Origin: Isoetes taiwanensis
Taxonomy: Eukaryota; Streptophyta; Lycopodiopsida; Isoetales; Isoetaceae
DNA length: 64,000 nt
NCBI GenBank assembly: GCA_021234155.1
Contig: JAJEKV010000022.1
Location: 7,905,961 to 7,969,960 of the forward strand
Reading direction: 5' to 3'
Numbering within the stretch: the stretch's first letter is position 1; the number at the start of each line of letters is the position of its first letter. A program made the translations under genes and the position numbers. The notes beneath the pieces were generated by a model. It was given only the letters and a program-made list of their open reading frames with translations. It did not search any database and was not told the origin of the DNA. Positions 12,225 through 26,600 of this stretch are shown here, piece after piece.

Positions 12225-12903
12225 GTATTGTGTTATTTAGAAAGAAAATATTGACTGAGATGATTGAATATCTTTGTCCTTTGTTTCTAAAAGATAAACA
12301 TTATTAGCCATTCTGCGCATTCAAGAATGTTTTGTTGTGATAATGTCTAAAGCTTTGACTCTATTATTTTATAGAATATATGCAATGCAAATTGATCCCG
12401 TTGTTCCAGTTTCCTATTCTCATTTTAAGGATCGGACGAATGAACCCTCATGGTCTAGAAGCTTGCTGATGCTATATTGTCTTTGCAATTGAGTACGGTC
12501 TTGCAAGCCATTTGATATTCTTCCAGTACTTGCTGTTCTACTGCCTTTGAGTACTCAAATGGCTAACAAATGCCAAGATATAAATTGGTAACACATAAGC
12601 TAGGCCTATATCAATTCTGAGGTGGTACTGCTTTGGTCCCTCTATGCCAACCTTGAAGTTTAATCCTTTTATTTTGAGATTTATAGCACGATGATTACCT
12701 TTTTTATTTTTCTTATACCTCTTTCTCCTCGCCTTATTCGTTGTGTATTCAAATGTTAAAGATAAGAGTGAACAACAATCTGGAATGTTCTCATACTAAC
12801 AAGTTGTGCCATTTGATGTTCAAATAATGGGGATGCATGAAGTTTCTAAAGGGGATAAATGAAGTAATAAGCCACGTTAATTATGAAGCTATTTCTCCAT
12901 AGA

Positions 12904-12984
12904 CGTACTATAAGAGATGGAGGTTGCAAACTCTTGCTATGCGTCTCACGTACTATAAGACATGGAGGTTGCAAACTCTTGCTT
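12904..12984. repeat. Two tandem 45-bp units
   Basis: Units starting CGTACTATAAGA at 12904 and 12949 share GAGGTTGCAAACTCTTGCT, with a few differences. Confidence 0.8.
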
Positions 12985-15900
12985 AATGCGATATTGGTTC
13001 TCACTCACTGAATAACAATCCTATTGTTTAAGTTTGGTTTTTCCGTCAAGTGGAAAAGTTTTTAGATTTTTTTCTAAGTTCATTTTTCTAAGGTTGTGGA
13101 GCTTTTACTCACCGGAAAAATTTCCCGTTATCCAAAAATTGAGCATTTGCATCGCACTATGATTTCAAAAATAACATTTTTGGGGCCGATATCCGAGATC
13201 CCCCAATTTCCGTGAATTCCTTATCTGGAATGGATTATCCTCGGCATTCGGCATGTTGCTCAGAATGATACAGTTATGGACTGGGATTTTCAAGGTGTTC
13301 CGGCGAGGTATTTGGCATCGACATGCACTGCACCGACAGCTCATGGAATCCATTGGTGGCGTGTAGATGTAAGGTCAGACCCTTTGTATGCAAGTAGGTT
13401 GCTTTGTTTTTGGCCAAATTTGATGTTTGAGGTGCTAGGTTGTCTCTTACAGGACGAAATCGGGAGCTTAGCGACCTGCATAGCAAATACTCGAGACCTT
13501 AGCGACCTCCATAATGGATACTATTTACAAAGGTAGATGCAATGATCTAGAGACCCATAGAAATTCGTGTAATGATTGTGAGGATTTTTTAGTCTGCCAT
13601 GGATTGAAATACTCTGAAAACCCCTATTATTATGTGTACAATCCTGTGGAAGACTAGCCTGGTTGCATCTGAGAGGACGAAGTTGGAAACATAACCATCT
13701 GCATATTGTTTACACATGCAGATGCAGGATTTAAGGGCCTAAATCGATAAATAATTTGTGGATTTCAAGGTTAGTTGCATTGTATAGAAGTAAGCAAGCA
13801 TCTTCATCCACCTATCTGCAAAATAGCCTTCTCTTTACAGCCTTCTCTTTACGAAATCATACTATTGGTTCCATATTATTTGTATGGATAAATGATTATT
13901 TATGCAGGCTTTGTTGTTTCATGGATACAAGCAAAGTAGAGCATTCATCCAGCAGTACAAATACTTTCTGTACTTTTTTGGAAGCCTCTTCTGGAGTACG
14001 ATACTTTTCTAGGAATTTTTATCCTGCTTCAATATTTATTCAGTGCCATTTTATGCTTCGGGTGCTTCCATGGGAATCAATTCCTGGTGATATTGCACAA
14101 CAGATATTGTTCTGGTAAAATATAAGCCATGCAATTGTCATTTTGGATGTTATGAACACTTATACAACGTCAGTGACTAAAATTCGAGCATATTTGTTTT
14201 GCAGGCCTTTCTAAACTGGCAAAAGCCAGAGCAGCTGGGTATCAGGTTACAGTAAACACTACCTTTGCTCACCAGGATCTATGTAAGATTTGGGCATTAA
14301 AGTGCTATTCTTTATTGTGATAAGAAAGAAACCATATGTTGTGCTAAAGATTTTAAGTGGCATCATTTAATTAAGCAGGTCGACATCAAGGTCTGCTTTA
14401 TATGAGAACAGCTGGATCGGTTCTATTCTATTTTTGTACTATCTCACGCATGAACAAGCAGCAGATGGTTTCAGCGAACCACTTACAGGCTACAGTTTAC
14501 TGCTATGAAGATGTCACACTGCTGAGCTGACATTGCACATCTGCAGATCTGGCATTGCACACCTGTTGCTGACATGGCTATATAAGCCATTATTACATTC
14601 CATCTAGCTTAGTTGTCGTTTTCACTATCTAGAGCTCTAGCTTGGATGCTTCTATCTTACATGGTTTCTTTCATCGATTACCATGCTTTCATCCAAAGTC
14701 ATCATACCTCATGCCTTACCTTCTTCTTGCCTCATGCCTTACATTTGTTAATACCCAATCATGTGTCTATATTTGTAATCTACATTTGTTTATCTGAATT
14801 CCAATGCAGTTTGTGGCGTTGAAGTTGCAAATGTTGCATGCTTTTTCTTGGCGTGCATCATGATGTATTATTGTCAATCGCTGGGAATTGTGTTTTTGCT
14901 AGGCCAAGACCAAGACACAGGTACACTGTTTAAGCTAGATTACATATATGTTTTATTGGGTTTCTTCTGTCCATCCAGCTTTTAACCATATCTACTTTGA
15001 TTCAGACAATAGAGGAGTAGTTCTAACCTAAATAACATCCCACTTCTCAATATCTAATTTGTCAATTTTGTCTAGCATCATTCAACCAAATGACTTTCAC
15101 TAACATATATTTGTACTTGACCCACCCATTTTGTATGTCTTGACTTGGCAGATCTGGGTACTGTCAGCTTTCTGTGTTAAAGATCAGACCACAAATAAGA
15201 TAAAGACGATCCTTTATATCTGTAACTTGGTTACATGTGTAACTTGATCCAGTCCAAAATATTAATCTAACGGGCCTGTGCATCCAAACCATCACTCCAG
15301 ATTATCTCAGCCCTAATGAGTTGTGATTGTACAATTGACATTGCAGATTTGGTGGTGTTATAACTCTGATGCCACTTCAAAATGACGGCAGAGGATATTA
15401 GATGTTACTTTTTGCAAGCATTGATCTTAGCCTATCGCACTGTGTAAACCAAGAGGGTTATTATCCAGCATAACTTCAATAAGATTTCACCTAAGGAGAG
15501 CATGCGCAAAGGCTTCCATAAGTCTCCAGATTTTTGCTTTTGAATAGTCCAACAAAGATGTATAGGATGCAGGAGGCATCTCATTTCTGTTCTGAACAAA
15601 CAGTACAAAGGTCAATGCTTTCTTATTGTTTTATGTGGCTAGCTATAATTTTATTCTGCACTTATAATTGTAGTTTAATGCCTAGGTTGCAGAGCACTCA
15701 AAGGTCTTCTCACATTCATGCATTCTACAGTTATTCTTTTAGGTTGACCTTTATTGTGCTTTACATTCTGAGTTTTTGTAGGGCATTGGGTATAGCAATT
15801 GGGTCCTTGGCCAAGCTGTTTGCATTGCATAAGAATTTGCCAAGCCCTGTGGCAACAATGGATGTGGTAAGTAACAGCTGCAGATTTGCTTCTTTTCTAG

Positions 15901-17278
15901 CTATTTAGATTTCTCTCATTTGTTTCTTTGTTTTGTGCTTTAATTTATGAGCTCTGAATTTCGATTTATGGTGTATTCATGCAGTGGGATTTGTCTTGGT
16001 TCTGATTTCAGAATATTATTGCAGAAGGATAGGATGGCATGTTACACGTCAATATAGGACATTTTAAGACACTCTTATACTTCCACAATCTACAGCTACA
16101 TCCGCTACTTCTGAGTTTTCAAGTACACTATTTTAGTTCGCTTGGCTTCAAGATTGTTATTGAGATTGCATATTTTGTTGCAGGAATGAGCTTTCATACC
16201 AAACAGCGAGAGTAATCTCACGTGATACTAAAGTGGTCTTTGATGCTATGTCAAACTTTAGGTGAGACCGAGCCAACCAGCTTTGTGATGTGTTATATGT
16301 CATGGTGCCATGCCACATGATCAAGATAGTTGCAGAAGTGGAGCTTAGTTTTTGGATCCAGTAATGGTCATCGCATGTTACAACAACCACATTAAATGCA
16401 GGACATTTTAAAAAACGGGCTCACACTTTCACAATCTGTTGCTGCATGTGCTAATTAATTAGAAATTTGTCTATGTTTTAGTTTGTGTGGCTGCATGTTC
16501 TAATAATTATTAGTTTTTGCAGTATGGTTTATACGGTCCAACACTTAAGTTGTTCCAATAGATAACTTTTGTTTTATCCAACTACAAACATTAACATCAT
16601 AAACAATGGTCTATAGTCTCCTGGGCGCCTGCATTTCAAGCATTGACCATGTTAGGCATCTATAAGGTGAAATTTGGAACTTCCATTACAATACTAAACT
16701 AATGAATTATAACACAATTGACACGAAAGTCCATGCACTCACTTCACAGACGTTTCAATAGAACATGCTCAGCTTTGTTTAGCATCTCAGACAACTTCAC
16801 CATTTACAACACTAAACTCATGAATTATAACATAATTCACACCAAATTTCATGCACTCACTTCAACATGCTCAGCTTCATTTAGAATCTCACATGCATGA
16901 TTCAACTTCACTTTCTTACTCACACTTCGATACTTCACTGAAATTATATCACTCACACCTCAATATCCGATAAACTAAGACTAGAAAACATATCTTCAAC
17001 ATAATCAATTGTTAGTGCTCTACATTTCGCTATCATATGTTAGTACTCTACATTTCGCTATCACACGTGGCTATAAAAAAAAAACAGTACATGCTTATAC
17101 CCTTATGTATATTTGGTGGCTCCTTATTCTTTACTTTGGTTCTTGCAAAGCCTTCAAAAAATTTTAAAATCTACCGTATCTCCCTTCTCCTATTTCTCCT
17201 TTCGGTCCTTCTCTAATATCGCTAGGTATTGTGAGCACGTCTACAACTACATGGTCAACTACAATAGAACCGTACTAA

Positions 17279-17309
17279 TGCCCGGCAACGCCGGGCACTC
17301 ATTACTAGT
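17279..17309 (+). mobile_element. Helitron-like 3' terminus (first)
   Basis: A GC-rich hairpin TGCCCGGC-AAC-GCCGGGCA (17279-17297) is followed after seven bases by CTAG (17305-17308) and a T. Helitrons end with a short hairpin just before CTRR and insert between A and T. The matching 5' end was not identified. Confidence 0.6.
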
Positions 17310-17329
17310 GGATTCTAATTTTCGACTGC

Positions 17330-17870
17330 TGCTTATAATTTGCAATACCCCAGGAAATATTCAATGCATGGATTCTAATTTTTGAATGTTGCTTATAATT
17401 TGCAATGCCCCAAGGAAATATTCAATGCATGGGAATTAAACAATGTTGTTGTATGTTAGACATTCTAGACATGATATGAGGCCTTTCATCACACTCTGAA
17501 CTTCAAGTTGAAAACAAGCAATGTAGACATGAGATGAGGCCTTTCATCACATTTTGAACTTCAAGTTGAAAACAAGAAATTTCGATATGATATGAGGCCT
17601 TTCATCACAATTCAAATAGAAAACATGCAAAGAACTTTCCATTAGAGATGCGAGATATGGACGCTCTATTACAGTATGCCACCTTAGACATTTAAAAATT
17701 ATTCTGTGTACAACCTACCTCTGTGTTTTATCACGTATAACCTACTTCTCAAGTCGTTTTTCAACTTCTCAAGAAAAACGATGTGAGGCCTTTTTAAAAG
17801 GCCAAGATTAAGTGGTGCAATAGAGGGTCGAGATTAATTGGTGCAATGGAGGGTCGAGATCAAGTTTAGC
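17330..17870. repeat. Local short tandem duplications
   Basis: A unit containing GCTTATAATTTGCAAT and AATATTCAATGCATGG occurs twice (17330-17430). A unit containing GATATGAGGCCTTTCATCAC occurs three times (about 17470-17610). Units with GAGGGTCGAGAT repeat near 17820-17865. These tandem duplications lie between the two Helitron-like ends. Confidence 0.75.
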
Positions 17871-17988
17871 GTAGGGCCCAACTGTGCATCATTTACATGT
17901 TTCTAAGTAAAGCCCAACAATGCTCAACATCATTATTTATTGTATGCTTTTCTCATTGCGGTCAAAACATTTGAAGGCTTTCAACTTA

Positions 17989-18018
17989 TGCCCAGCAACG
18001 TTGGGCACCGTCACTAGT
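17989..18018 (+). mobile_element. Helitron-like 3' terminus (second)
   Basis: Hairpin TGCCCAGC-AAC-GTTGGGCA (17989-18007) with CTAG at 18014-18017 followed by T. It has the same architecture as the terminus at 17279 with a diverged stem. The TA-rich target immediately downstream suits Helitron insertion. Confidence 0.6.
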
Positions 18019-18043
18019 ATATATATATGTTTTGCTAATTTTT

Positions 18044-18186
<143 letters not shown>

Positions 18187-18250
18187 AGTCTTTGTACTAT
18201 CAATGGGTGACTTCACAGTGGAAGAAGAACTCGTAGTGGAAGCTGAATCG

Positions 18251-18433
18251 GTCGACATTGCCATATAGTTTCGTACAGTAGTCTCTCTTATCATATGTCA
18301 TAGGTAAATCCCAAAGTTTCGTTTGCTCAAGTTAAATTCAAGTATCATATCAGTTAATTTATATGATGACCTATTAATGTCTTTAATGTGCATCTTGTTT
18401 GAGATTTTTACCCTCTCAATTGTCATGTTACAC
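18251..18433. repeat. 183-bp direct repeat, copy 1
   Basis: Starts GTCGACATTGCCATATAG and ends CATGTTACAC. It is almost identical to 23442-23624; one difference was seen near the end (A here, C there). Confidence 0.9.
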
Positions 18434-18902
18434 TTATTAATTATACTTATTAATTTTGTATGGCATTAAGCCATTTTTCATGTTTTTGTCAATTTTGTTT
18501 AACAAAGCCTAAGCATATAGCCAAGGTCTCCAAATTATTTTTCTTGCCATACTCATTGCAGTATGCAAGGCAAGGGAGCATTCCGCCCTCGACAAGTCCG
18601 TCAATTAGTATCATCAATTTTGTTGACCCTAGCCAAGATGTGCATGTAATGGCCAATGTCTAGGTGACCATAAATATCCAAGGAAAGTCTGCCTTAAATA
18701 AAGTCTGGACGCTATGCAAAAAACTCCAGATAAAACATAGCTCTAGTACTTTGAGCGTATGCAATAAAGGAGACAACACAACTCTTAGTATTCTGAGCCA
18801 GTGTTGTGAGAGTACTTGACATCTCCTACATCGGTATGTGTTTCTAAAAGTCGTAACTAGCTCTTATGTTGCAACCGAGTCTCCAACTGTTATATATATT
18901 TA

Positions 18903-18949
<47 letters not shown>

Positions 18950-21900
18950 ATACATTATTAAAAATGTTTAGATATACAAATTCTTGCCCCCATTTGTGCA
19001 CCCACAATACATGTATACAACCGGAAAAAAAAATTTTCGACCAACTTGCCCTTTTTTGTCCTCCCCAAAGTCAATATTCGTGTTTTGGCTTCCAAAACCG
19101 TTTTCCACCAAATAGTACAAACATGTGCTCAAATTGCAATTAATGCATTTTGCACATGCTCTTTAACTCCGTTTTCATTCAAACGAGTGTAGCTCTCTAA
19201 CCACAGCTCAAACATATCAAGATGGGTACCCAATGGATAGTTCTCATCGAGATGAATCCATTGCATCTGAAATCACTTTCGATTTGGAGGTGCCTAGCAA
19301 AAGTTATGGCCGAAAAACCAACCGCAATTTGTGTAAAATTTGAATTTCAAATTTTCCCTCCCACCCAGTATCCCTCAAATTCAATTTGAATTCCAATTTG
19401 AACTTGAATTTCATGTGCCCTTTGTATACATGTATACAACAATCTCCTACCCTTGATTTCAAACCGGGGAGATCAAGGCCGTCAAATTTTGAACTTCCCT
19501 ATCTCATTTTGGTTGGAGGGTGCCCGCGATCATGCGAGGCGAGGCTTGCTTGGTATTTCGGGTTGCTTAGCCATGGCCGTTGCTCCGTTCTTTATCCGTC
19601 GTCATACATTAGGGCATTTGGTGCAACATCTGCGGCTTATCAACTATGGCCCGAGCTTGAAGAGTGAATGGCATAACTTCTGCAAGAGGTTATGGCCTCT
19701 CTCCGAATTCCGATGCAATCTGACAACTGCGATTGGAGAACTTGAACTAGAAGCTATAGCCACATGCTTTAAAAGTGCATCAAGGGGTTATCGGGAGAAC
19801 TTGCCTCTTAAGCGACTTCGCGGCGGGTATGCTCTGGGCGGATGCATCGAACTACTTGATTTTGTTTCTTTTTGCTAAATCTTTGAGATTGTTGGGTTGT
19901 CGATAAAGTCCGAAGCTTTATTGCCGCGTTTGTTGACTCCGGGGAGTGCATCCTCTAGACAGCCGTGGAAATGGCCACTGGAAATGGTTGCTCTGTTGCT
20001 TCACAAAATGGCCACTGCAATATGCATCGTTGGCTCCTTTAGGGTTAGTTTGAACTTCTCTATCTTTTTCTCATTCCATTACGGTGGCTTTTCTCTATGC
20101 TTTTCTTTTTTTGATTTCAAGACTTGCAATTGCCAAGCTTACAGATTTTATAACTACTCTCTGCGTTTACAAAGTCTAGAGCATCCGCTGGTAACATTTA
20201 GGATTCATTTTTTTTAGCATCTTCTTGATATAAGTTTTTGTATGCGTAAACCACTGATGAGATTTGCTTTCTGGAAATAGCACATTCTAAGATGAGTTGC
20301 TTGAGTTTTCAAAGGAAGACCTTTACAATCATGCTTATATCTTACTTTGATTCGGGGCCAGCATTTGTTTGGTTAGCAAGGTCGCGAGAATGGGCCGGAT
20401 CACAATTTACGCAACTCTTCTAGAGGCGTCCGGTCACACAAGTAAGCCCGAGTATTCAACAATGCAGGATAGTGTTTGAGTTTCTTTACCCAAGAAGGTT
20501 TTCTAAAATGCACAAGAGCTTTTCAACTTGCATCTCTGTCAGTAATCAGAAACACATTCAGCAGAAATGGAGTTCTTATTTTGTCCTTGGTTTCAGTGTT
20601 AAGAATGTGTTTATATGGTTTATAGGTTTTATTAGGTCGAAGAGCATCTCAAGCTAAACCCATGGATTCATATAATAAGCTTTATATCTCAACATTATAA
20701 TACTTTTCCAAGAGTCTCAAGCCATCTTATGGAGATATAGCATTCCAGATTAGGTGGATATTGGTGACATTACAAGGACTTCGATTAAGTCAAAAAATTG
20801 CGGTCGATATCTACCGGTACCATCGATAGTAAGGTAGCGGTGGATTGATTATGGGTTCTTTTGCATCTTTACTTTCTCTTTCTCGCAGACCAAAAACCCT
20901 GTTGGTTAGAAATTTTGTTAGACTGTGCTATATTCTATTCTCTACCGATGTTCTCAGCCTAGATAAGTAAAGCATCAAGGATTTGGTCCTCTGCATTTTT
21001 TTTAATAGGACAAGAGGCATCCATTTCCGATTTTGTAAAGCATCTAGGTATGCCACTTCTATACTTGGATTCCTAGGCATGCCAATCTTACTCATGATGG
21101 ACAGTAGTTTCTTCTTCTTGGAAGTCCAGCTCTAAATATTCATGTATTCAAGTATTCTCTTTTGCAAACAAGCATCTTGGACTTGGGAGATATTCAATGT
21201 AAGTAGACAAGCACTATGCATCAAGGTAAATATTAATTGCTTTTGCATAGCTTCATCCCGGTGGAGCTTTTCTTTGTGTTGTTCAGTGCCCATGAGAGCA
21301 GATCTCCTAAGGCCAGCAACGTTTCCTCCTGCTACATTAAGACAAAAGCAGAATGGCGACAACATATTAGATGGATTTCCGCAGGCTTAATTGATCTCGG
21401 TACATTTTCCATGATATCTTTGTCTAGGAAGCTTCGGTTTGAGGCATTTTTGGGTGCGTTTTGAAGCTCTTTATGCGTGTTTTCTTTTGATGTATGACAT
21501 GGTTACCCTTGATGACTGTATGCAGGAGGTATTTTATGAATCAAATTGTGAATTTTTAAGGAACAAAAGCGCAGTTTATTTGCTTGAAGACAATGATCAA
21601 CAAAGGCGGTTAACATTCTCTCCATGTTAGTTATCAATACAAGATAGTTACTAGACTTTGTTTTCATCGTTTAACCATCTTTTTTCCTTTGCTTTGAGGG
21701 CTTAATCGTCATGCTATCTTTGTTATATTAGTTAATTGGAGCTTGGAGTCGCGATATAGGCTTTGAAGTTTCTCACTAGGTAAAATGGATAACTTTCTTA
21801 ACTTTGGCTATTTAGCATGGCCCAAGCTTTGTCCTTCTTCACGATTATTTGAGGCCCATCAATTTCAGCATTAGCAAACTGTCACCATCTTTCTATTGTT

Positions 21901-23441
21901 TGCAAAAATTTGTACTTGCGAGATCATGCTTTGCAAGAAGCTAAATTATATGGTGCCTCTCTAAACTGGAAAAGCGGTGTCCTCTTGAGTGAAGCTGTCA
22001 AATTGAAATTCTCTCTCTCCCAATGGTAACGAGTAGCTCTTTCCTTTCCTTCTTTCGGTCTTTATAAATATGCAATGAATGTTGGTTTACATGTGGAGGT
22101 GTTTTTGCAATCTGTAAAAGCAGGTTTGCAGCTTCGAAGTGCTAGACATCTAGGCAACACAAGGAGTATTTCAGGTTGGTGAGGTGACTTCTTAACAAAT
22201 AGTTAATCCTACATCTTGCTGTGCCTATTTGTATAATAAATTTCTCACAAGGTTCGACTAAAAGGCAGCTACATATTGGAAGCAGAAATTATACTTTGTT
22301 CTGGATTTTATTCTAGACTCTAGAGCCTTAGCTTATGTTCATAGAGAAATGCAACATGCCTTCCAGCATAGAGAAGGCAAGGACAACTTATGCAAACATT
22401 ATATGCCATTCAAAAGTAGCAAATAAGACAAGGATTTAACCCTTTGTACATATTCAAAACCTCTATGATATTTTGAGGCCTCATAAAATGCCCATTATGC
22501 CTCATATTTAGAAGCGTTATAAAATAGCCAACTATACCTACTATGTCCAGTTATACCTACCAATGACAGCTTCTAATCTATGATTACATGTGATAATGGG
22601 CATACCAAATATTTTGAATTACCAAAAGAAAGAAAAGGTTTTTTAGTGCGGGGATTAGCAAATAGAACAAGAAATTAAAATTTTAGACAAATTTTAACTT
22701 GCAATGACTTCAAAACTATTACAAGGGTTCAGTTAAACCTAATGTAACTCATGGTTATGAAGAAGACATTATAGCACCTATATCTAAATGCCACACCCCA
22801 TCCAATATGTTAATGCATTAATGTCAAATCATTAAAAGAAATGTAATTTAGAGACGCTCATTTCTTTTTCAAGTGATTGCATATTTTTAACAATCACATT
22901 ATTGCATACGACATGAATGCCTTATATTGGTAGGACATTTGCTATTGGAAACCTTATCCACTTCAGATTGAGGAGCGAGCTATTAAGTTTTGATTCTAAT
23001 TAGATTCTTAACTATTTGCCATAGGGCAACAACAAATGCTTAATAACAAGTGCACAAGCTATAGGTTAACATTTGACTTCAATGAAATAAATTACCACAA
23101 ATTTGGTGAGTTAATCTAGATAGAGTCAGCAACTTGGACACAAGTTCGTGGTAACTTGGCCAACAAGCAAATGTGTAGGGTGAATGCAAGGCATTACGTA
23201 GCAATTGCATATTCAACATACATGCTAACAAATAAACAAATAAATAATAAAGGAACCGGCACGGTCCTAAGACATCCTCCTCTCTATCCCTCCCCAACCC
23301 CCCACCCCTCTTTCTCTTTCTCTTTTACACACTCCACCCCACACCTCTCTGTTCACCCCCCTCCCACCCGTTTCTTCTTCTTCTCACCTCCATCTCTCTC
23401 ACGGTATCCTTTTCACACACACTCTCTTGATCTATCATTTT
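18434..23441. other. AT-rich DNA between the 183-bp repeats
   Basis: About 5 kb without a supported gene. The stretch 18.6-20.2 kb has ORFs of up to 141 codons but no recognisable domain. A short (TA)n lies at 18907-18947. A CT-rich tract is at 23275-23430. Being bracketed by near-identical repeats, it could be the body of a small element, but no reverse transcriptase or transposase was seen. Confidence 0.4.
18907..18947. repeat. (TA)20 microsatellite
   Basis: A pure TA tract following imperfect TA-rich sequence from about 18890. It runs directly into TCTATACATTATTAAAA, which looks like a Helitron 5' start but is not independently supported. Confidence 0.9.
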
Positions 23442-23624
23442 GTCGACATTGCCATATAGTTTCGTACAGTAGTCTCTCTTATCATATGTCATAGGTAAAT
23501 CCCAAAGTTTCGTTTGCTCAAGTTAAATTCAAGTATCATATCAGTTAATTTATATGATGACCTATTAATGTCTTTAATGTGCATCTTGTTTGAGATTTTT
23601 ACCCTCTCAATTGTCCTGTTACAC
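23442..23624. repeat. 183-bp direct repeat, copy 2
   Basis: Nearly identical to 18251-18433, same orientation, 5.2 kb away. Flanks differ on both sides. Confidence 0.9.
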
Positions 23625-26600
23625 AAATGGAAGTATCCATCTAACCCAAAATCATGATGTTTTAAGCCAAATCCCTTGACTCATAGCCATTAGATGAAGC
23701 TCACCATTGTTTATTAGAACTTCTAGTAGTCAGAAGTCCACCACCATTTATTAGAACTTCTTCATCCACAGAATATGAATGGTTCAATTTATTGGAAGTG
23801 CCATCTTTGAAAGCTTGTTTCACAATCCATAATAACTCTGATACTCTTGCCCTAGTTTTCACTGATTGCGGAACAAATACATGGAGTGTATCTCCATCAA
23901 AATCCCCACTATCTTGAATCCTAACTTTAGGTGAATAGCCATCAATTGGTTCGGTAGGGCAGGCAAGCTCACCATTGTTTATTGAAACTTCTAGCAGCCA
24001 TAAGCTCACAATTGTTTATTAGAACTTTTTTCATCAACAAAATAAAAATGATCCAATGCTACGCAAAGTGCCATGCTGAAAGCTTGTTTCCAACGTGGTT
24101 TATGAACATCTGGGAGCAAAATCCAAGACTAAGAATAGCACAAAGGACAATATGCATATATCCCAAAGTCATGAAGTTTTAAGCTAAACTCTTTACCCAA
24201 TAGCCATTCAATGAAGCTCAGTATTATTTATGGGGATATTATTTTGGTTAAGAAATAAATATAAGGAAAAAAAAAAACCATAACCAACCACAGCAATGAA
24301 ATCTAAAATTTCTTTTCCAATCATTGGAAATCTGAACGACACATCTCCAGTTACAATTTTGCTAGGTAAAATTTCGTGTTTGAAAAATTGCACTCTGCCC
24401 AAGGGCGATTGATTTTGTTGTTGCTTATCCAGATATGGTAGGCCTCATCCCATGTACTATTGACATAAGTATCTAGCTTCCATTATAGATAGCTTTCTAC
24501 ATGAATGTCAACATAAGAGCAAAAAAAGACCAATTTCTGTTTAGCATTTGAATTGATAAAATTGTGTGTATGGGTTTGGCATTTGAATTGATGAAATCGT
24601 GGTCATCTATGCTTCATTTTTTGTATGTGCTAGTCACTGCTCTAAAAGTTTTAAATGTAAAAAATTTCCCAACCCTATTCTCTCACATCCTGTAGGATTC
24701 CTTTATATCTTCCAAACTATCAATATTGGGAGGTCTAAGTTGCAAAAGCATAGCATTGAGAACACATACATCAAACTAAAAGTGTGGCCTGCCAGTGTTA
24801 TTTAATGATACTCGAGATTTGAGTTGCAGACAACACTATGTGCCTATAGATCATTATGTTATTGTTTGTGATGAGCAAAAATAGCTTTTAATAACTTTCC
24901 AGGCATTGTGATCCAAGCATTATTTTGAATTGTAATGAACACATGGATGTAATACAATGAATCGGGGTGAATAATATACTTTAGCTCTTATACAACATAA
25001 TTTAATATTGAACTTTCGGTCATCTTACAGGATATGGCTATCATATGACCTAGATGTAACATTATGAGCTCCATCCCTCATTGGAATAGCAACTTTACCT
25101 CAATTTGACTACAAATAGGAACAGTTGCAACTAGAGCTCCATCCCCTGTGGAATAGCAACTTTACCTCCAATTTGACTACAAATAATTTTTTCCCCTACA
25201 TAAAACACATCTAACATTAACTTGGAACTTCTCTGCGTAGTACTATTATTTTGTTACTCATCAGGGGCGATGTAGGGACACTTCCTCCCATTTAGTAATA
25301 ATGTGTAAGTTTCAAGTATTTCTTCGGGCTATACTTTTAACAAAAACCATAGAGTGACACTTATGCAATTTCGTATAATGGCATTGCCTAATGGTTCAAC
25401 ATCTGGCTTACATTTCCAAATACAAAGTGCAATTTGCAAGGAGAAGAAGACCTCGAATTAGAGCGAGCACCCTCTGCAAAAATCAACTCAATGCTTCTGT
25501 TCACATAGGCTGCATAAACCGGGGTGGATACAACTCGTTGGTAAACTAAAGTCAATGCCATGATTTTAATACCATAATATATATACGTCAAATAATTTCA
25601 AAGTCTCTAATTGACAAAGAATGCTTGGGTTCACTTAGAAGAAAGAAGTCATTTTTTATGAAGTGCACGTCATCTGCATATTCATGAACGTATCTTGCTC
25701 CTCCCCATCTTGTTAAAGCGAAAGATATACATCAATTTGTTTAAAATCGGATGCCCATCTTATATAAGCGACATATGGATCAATTTGTTTAAAATCGGAT
25801 GGCTTCATTCTCGAGCTGGTGTCCTCTCCTCCAAACTGTCAACACATTATAACAACCTTATCTATCTTTTAACTGGACAAAAAAAACTTCGATCTAGAAT
25901 AACCGTTCTACACTAGTATCATGGGCGTGGGCTGGCGAAACCTTAAATGTTGCATGACTATCTATTCTTTGTGGAAAATAGGCTAAACATGCAAATTTTT
26001 CGGTTCTAATATGGTATTCAACACTCTCAACAATGAAGCAAGAAGAAATGATGACCCTCTTGGTGACTTTCTAGCTTAAGTGAGCATGTCAAAATCGGTA
26101 ACTCACGAACAATAACATTCAAAAAGAGAACTCCTTGCTATCTTGCAAAATGCAGCCCAAAGATAGAAAGAGAATTTGGATACTTGAAAAACAACGATCA
26201 TGTCACATTAGGACGTGGATTTGAGAAGCGAATACATGGTTATGTCGCCTTGAAGCATAAATAACGAGCAATTGCAAATGTGAAGAATGATTGACACATG
26301 TGACAAATTAGCTTTATTTTGCAAAATGGAGCCTTGGCTGCTTGAACTATAAAGAACATGTTATAGTAGCACATGGATTTGAGAATTGGATACAAAATGA
26401 TACGGGGAATCAAGCTTGACTGTTTGCATGTGAGCATCTTTGGATTTAGAGTTCTTTGGCAAATTCCGGCCAAAGAAGTTCATTACACAAAAATAAAGAA
26501 TTAGGACATGGATTTGAGCAGTAAAAAGAAGCTTCTGCAGATTTCGCCACCTCACCTCTCCATAGGTTCTGAAATAGCGGACTTAAAGCATGAGGGTGGT

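Larger units (their letters stand above)
10556..17278. other. AT-rich DNA inside the gypsy element, no intact gene
   Basis: About 6.7 kb with intron-like composition and scattered splice-like signals. One example is an acceptor TTTTTGTAG just before GGCATTGGGTATAG (about 15780) with a GTAAGT donor about 85 bases on, near 15868; this could be an orphan captured exon. No continuous coding region was seen. The block ends at a Helitron-like 3' terminus at 17308, so part of it may be a Helitron with captured fragments. Confidence 0.4.

Noticed and set aside
18947-18965. TCTATACATTATTAAAA as a Helitron 5' end
   Set aside because: It resembles known plant Helitron starts, but no paired 3' end with a good hairpin was found to its right (the CTAGT near 25912 has only a weak stem).
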